Positions 5,078 through 6,833 of a stretch of 6,833 nt of DNA are shown here, piece by piece. Origin of the DNA: an uncultured Collinsella sp. (GTDB taxonomy: Bacteria > Actinomycetota > Coriobacteriia > Coriobacteriales > Coriobacteriaceae); assembly GCA_900547805.1 (NCBI GenBank), contig URIE01000090.1, forward strand, positions 1 through 6,833, written 5' to 3'. The notes under the pieces are model-generated. The model saw only the letters and a program-made list of their open reading frames with translations, did no database searches and was not told the DNA's origin. Every line of letters starts with the position of its first letter. Position 1 is the first letter of the stretch. The position numbers and the translations under genes are program-made.

Positions 5078-6531
5078 CGGCGCGCCGCCTTGGCAACGCA
5101 CGCGGAAAGCGTCGACGCCGCCGTCTCGATATCGCGGTCGCCCACGAGCGTGCGGACGTCAAACAGAATGCGATCGTGCGAGGTGCGCGTGACGACCGGC
5201 GTATCGAAGTCCTGAACGAGCGAGCGCTTGAGCGCGTCGACCGTCAGGTGCTCGTCAACAAGGCGTACGGCAACGCACATCGTCGGCAGCTCGACGGTAG
5301 GCAGCGAACCGCCGCCGGGAGTCGACGCCTCCTCAACGATCTCCAGCTCAACAGCACACGGGCAACCGGCCTTATCGAGCCCCGCCGCCATAAGATCGCG
5401 CAACTTGTGCGCACGACGCTCCAGGTGAGCCTGAGGAAGCGTAAGCATGCTGAGGACCGGAATGTCGCGATGGGCCACATCGGCACCGTCCATGTAGATG
5501 CGCAGCGTGGCCTCGAGGGCCGCCAGTGCGAGCTTGCCCGGACGCAGGGCACGCATAAGCGGATGCGACCCGCAGGCCTGGACCAGATCGCGACGGCCCA
5601 TGATGATGCCCGCCTGCGCAGCACCAAGCAGCTTATCGCCCGAGCACGACACGATGTCGAGCCCGGCGGCAACCGAGGCCGGCGTGGTCTCCTCGCCGCC
5701 GCGCACCAGGATGTCATCGGGCAGGAGCGCGCCCGACCCCTGGTCCTCGTAGAACAGTAGACCATGCTTGTGGGCCAAGGCGGCAAGCTCCCGAGAGCTA
5801 ACCTCCTCGTGAAAGCCCTCGATGCGATAGTTGGAAGGATGAACCTTCAGGATCATGGCCGTGTCGGGCGTGATAGCGCACTCGTAATCGGCAAGGTGCG
5901 TGCGGTTGGTGGCTCCGACCTCGACGAGCTTGGCGCCCGAGGCCTCCATAACATCGGGGATACGGAAGCTGCCGCCGATCTCGACAAGCTCGCCGCGGCT
6001 CACGATAACCTCTTTGCCCGCAGCGTGAGTGGCCAGCACCAGCAACACCGCGGCGGCGTTATTGTTGACGACCAGCGCGTCCTCGGCACCGGTAAGCGAA
6101 CGGATGAGCTGCGCGGCATGTTCCTTGCGCGACCCGCGCGAGCAGGTGTCGACGCTGTACTCGAGCGTGCTGTAGCCGCGCGCGACTTCGGCCACGGCCT
6201 TTGCCGCCGACTCCGCGAGCGGTGCACGACCCAAGTTGGTATGGATGACCACACCCGTAGCGTTGACGGCAGGGCGCAGGCTCGGCAGCGCGGAGCGGTG
6301 CGCACGCCACTCGATGGCCGAGGCCAAGTCACGCTTAGAGCGCGGGGCGGCACCGATGCGAATGGCAGCACGCTCCTCGTCGAGCTCGGCCGTGACGGCG
6401 GCATGCACCACCGCGTCGCAGGTCTCCCCCGCCGCCTTCACAACCGGCCACTCAGCGAGCAACTCGTTAACGGAAGGAATGGCGCGCAAGCGGGCGCGTA
6501 CCTCATCGGACATGTTCTGGCTATCGCTCAT
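5074..6531 (-). CDS. selA: L-seryl-tRNA(Sec) selenium transferase SelA
   Basis: This 485-residue PLP enzyme converts Ser-tRNA-Sec to Sec-tRNA-Sec with selenophosphate, as a large cytoplasmic homo-oligomer in known bacterial cases. The N-terminal SelA domain contains IPSVNELL (18-25). The core shows NATGVVIHTNLGRAPL (90-105), NNNAAAVLL (156-164), SRGELVEIGGSFRIPDVM (178-195) and SCSGDKLLGAAQAGII (295-310), where Lys 300 is the predicted PLP-binding residue, equivalent to Lys 295 of E. coli. The length is close to the 463 of E. coli SelA. The ATG at 6531 has a modest GAAAGG Shine-Dalgarno 6 bases upstream; the ATG at residue 7 has none. It overlaps selB by 4 bases. The preceding gene ends 75 bases upstream, and I see no clear promoter in that gap. 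Confidence 0.97.
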   Translation of the reverse strand: MSDSQNMSDEVRARLRAIPSVNELLAEWPVVKAAGETCDAVVHAAVTAELDEERAAIRIGAAPRSKRDLASAIEWRAHRSALPSLRPAVNATGVVIHTNLGRAPLAESAAKAVAEVARGYSTLEYSVDTCSRGSRKEHAAQLIRSLTGAEDALVVNNNAAAVLLVLATHAAGKEVIVSRGELVEIGGSFRIPDVMEASGAKLVEVGATNRTHLADYECAITPDTAMILKVHPSNYRIEGFHEEVSSRELAALAHKHGLLFYEDQGSGALLPDDILVRGGEETTPASVAAGLDIVSCSGDKLLGAAQAGIIMGRRDLVQACGSHPLMRALRPGKLALAALEATLRIYMDGADVAHRDIPVLSMLTLPQAHLERRAHKLRDLMAAGLDKAGCPCAVELEIVEEASTPGGGSLPTVELPTMCVAVRLVDEHLTVDALKRSLVQDFDTPVVTRTSHDRILFDVRTLVGDRDIETAASTLSACVAKAARR

Positions 6532-6586
6532 GTGCAGCCTTTCAAAACCAAGGACAGATCAGTCGGTCGTTCATCAAAAACCAGCC

Positions 6587-6612
6587 GAATCAATCTGCTG
6601 AATCAATCAGTC
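6587..6612 (-). repeat. 13-base tandem repeat at the stop of the upstream gene
   Basis: GAATCAATC occurs at 6587-6595 and again at 6600-6608, a 13-base period. On the minus strand it reads as two copies of GATTGATTC separated by AGCA, and the first copy starts inside the TGA stop of the upstream gene. It is probably a slippage duplication. A weak CAGC / GCTG hairpin followed by GTTTTTG also falls here but is too short to call a terminator. Confidence 0.5.
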
Positions 6613-6833
6613 GTTATTATCCACGTGCTCCGTGATCTTTTCCACGCGAACAGCATTTTCCTGAGTGAGCGCGGCACCCGTCAACGGGTCCCAGCGCAGC
6701 GGCGTGTGGTCGAGCGGCCCGACGCCCAGGGCCTGCCGGCCACCACCCTCAGCACCGAATGCGCGTCCGCCGGGAGCGGCCGAGGTGAAGATGCACGCCG
6801 GATGCAGATAGGGCGTCGTCTCCACGCGCACGC
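6607..6833 (-). CDS. C-terminal fragment of an unrecognised protein
   Basis: An open frame enters from the right edge and ends with TGA at 6609-6607, giving about 75 C-terminal residues. Third codon positions are GC-rich (for example CTG, GCG, GTC, CTC), as in the genuine genes here, so it is probably a real gene cut by the window rather than starting at the GTG at 6831. Visible segments include TPYLHPACIFTSAAPGG, a Gly-rich stretch, then GPLDHTPLRWDPLTGAALT and a hydrophilic tail ending DNND. I do not recognise the family. It ends 75 bases before selA on the same strand, so it may be co-transcribed with it. A link to selenium or molybdenum metabolism would be a guess from position only. Confidence 0.6.
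   Translation of the reverse strand, partial: VRVETTPYLHPACIFTSAAPGGRAFGAEGGGRQALGVGPLDHTPLRWDPLTGAALTQENAVRVEKITEHVDNND

Noticed and set aside
5078..5101. GTG start of SelB at 5101
   Set aside because: It lies inside selA. The ATG at 5077 forms the common ATGA stop/start overlap and already leaves a leader before the P-loop.
4019..5215. A 398-codon plus-strand open frame opposite selB
   Set aside because: It is a mirror frame with Arg/His/Gln-rich composition and no domain. selB on the other strand is clear.
6574..6609. TGA at the end of the upstream partial gene as a selenocysteine codon
   Set aside because: Read-through would add only 10 residues before TGATGA, and no convincing SECIS-like hairpin with a bulged stem follows the TGA. 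An ordinary stop is simpler.

Overview
The window carries a selenocysteine-insertion locus followed by a molybdenum-cofactor gene, a small Cys-rich DUF3343 protein and an NADP-type glutamate dehydrogenase. Every recognisable gene lies on the minus strand, so transcription runs from the right edge to the left. High GC with strongly GC-rich third codon positions, the gene content and the protein flavour suggest an anaerobic, high-GC Gram-positive of the Coriobacteriia (Collinsella-like). That placement is an inference from general resemblance, not from a marker gene.

Layout in transcription order: (1) the C-terminal end of an unrecognised protein (6833-6607); (2) selA, selenocysteine synthase (6531-5074); (3) selB, the Sec-specific elongation factor (5077-3110), whose ATG overlaps the selA stop as ATGA; (4) a tRNA-Sec gene with anticodon UCA (3073-2977), the main RNA gene here, with a plausible extended -10 promoter upstream and a strong intrinsic terminator downstream; (5) a MobA-like molybdenum cofactor guanylyltransferase (2821-2189); (6) a 131-residue DUF3343 protein with a Cys-rich N-terminus (2159-1764), starting with GTG 29 bases after mobA; (7) a 257-base gap with a dispersed-repeat-like inverted repeat and repeated GTTTCG hexamers; (8) gdhA (1506-151), closed by a strong intrinsic terminator at 125-91.

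How the genes fit together: SerRS charges tRNA-Sec with serine, SelA converts Ser-tRNA-Sec to Sec-tRNA-Sec using selenophosphate, and SelB delivers it to UGA codons that carry a SECIS element. MobA makes the guanine dinucleotide form of molybdopterin, the cofactor of selenocysteine-containing formate dehydrogenases, which are the commonest clients of bacterial Sec machinery. DUF3343 proteins are described as putative Se/S carriers, so genes 2 to 6 form a coherent selenium/molybdenum module. No selD and no recognisable selenoprotein gene lie in the window. gdhA (ammonium assimilation) looks like an independent transcription unit.

I found no CRISPR array, transposase, prophage gene or attachment site. 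The many long plus-strand open frames are mirror frames of the minus-strand genes.
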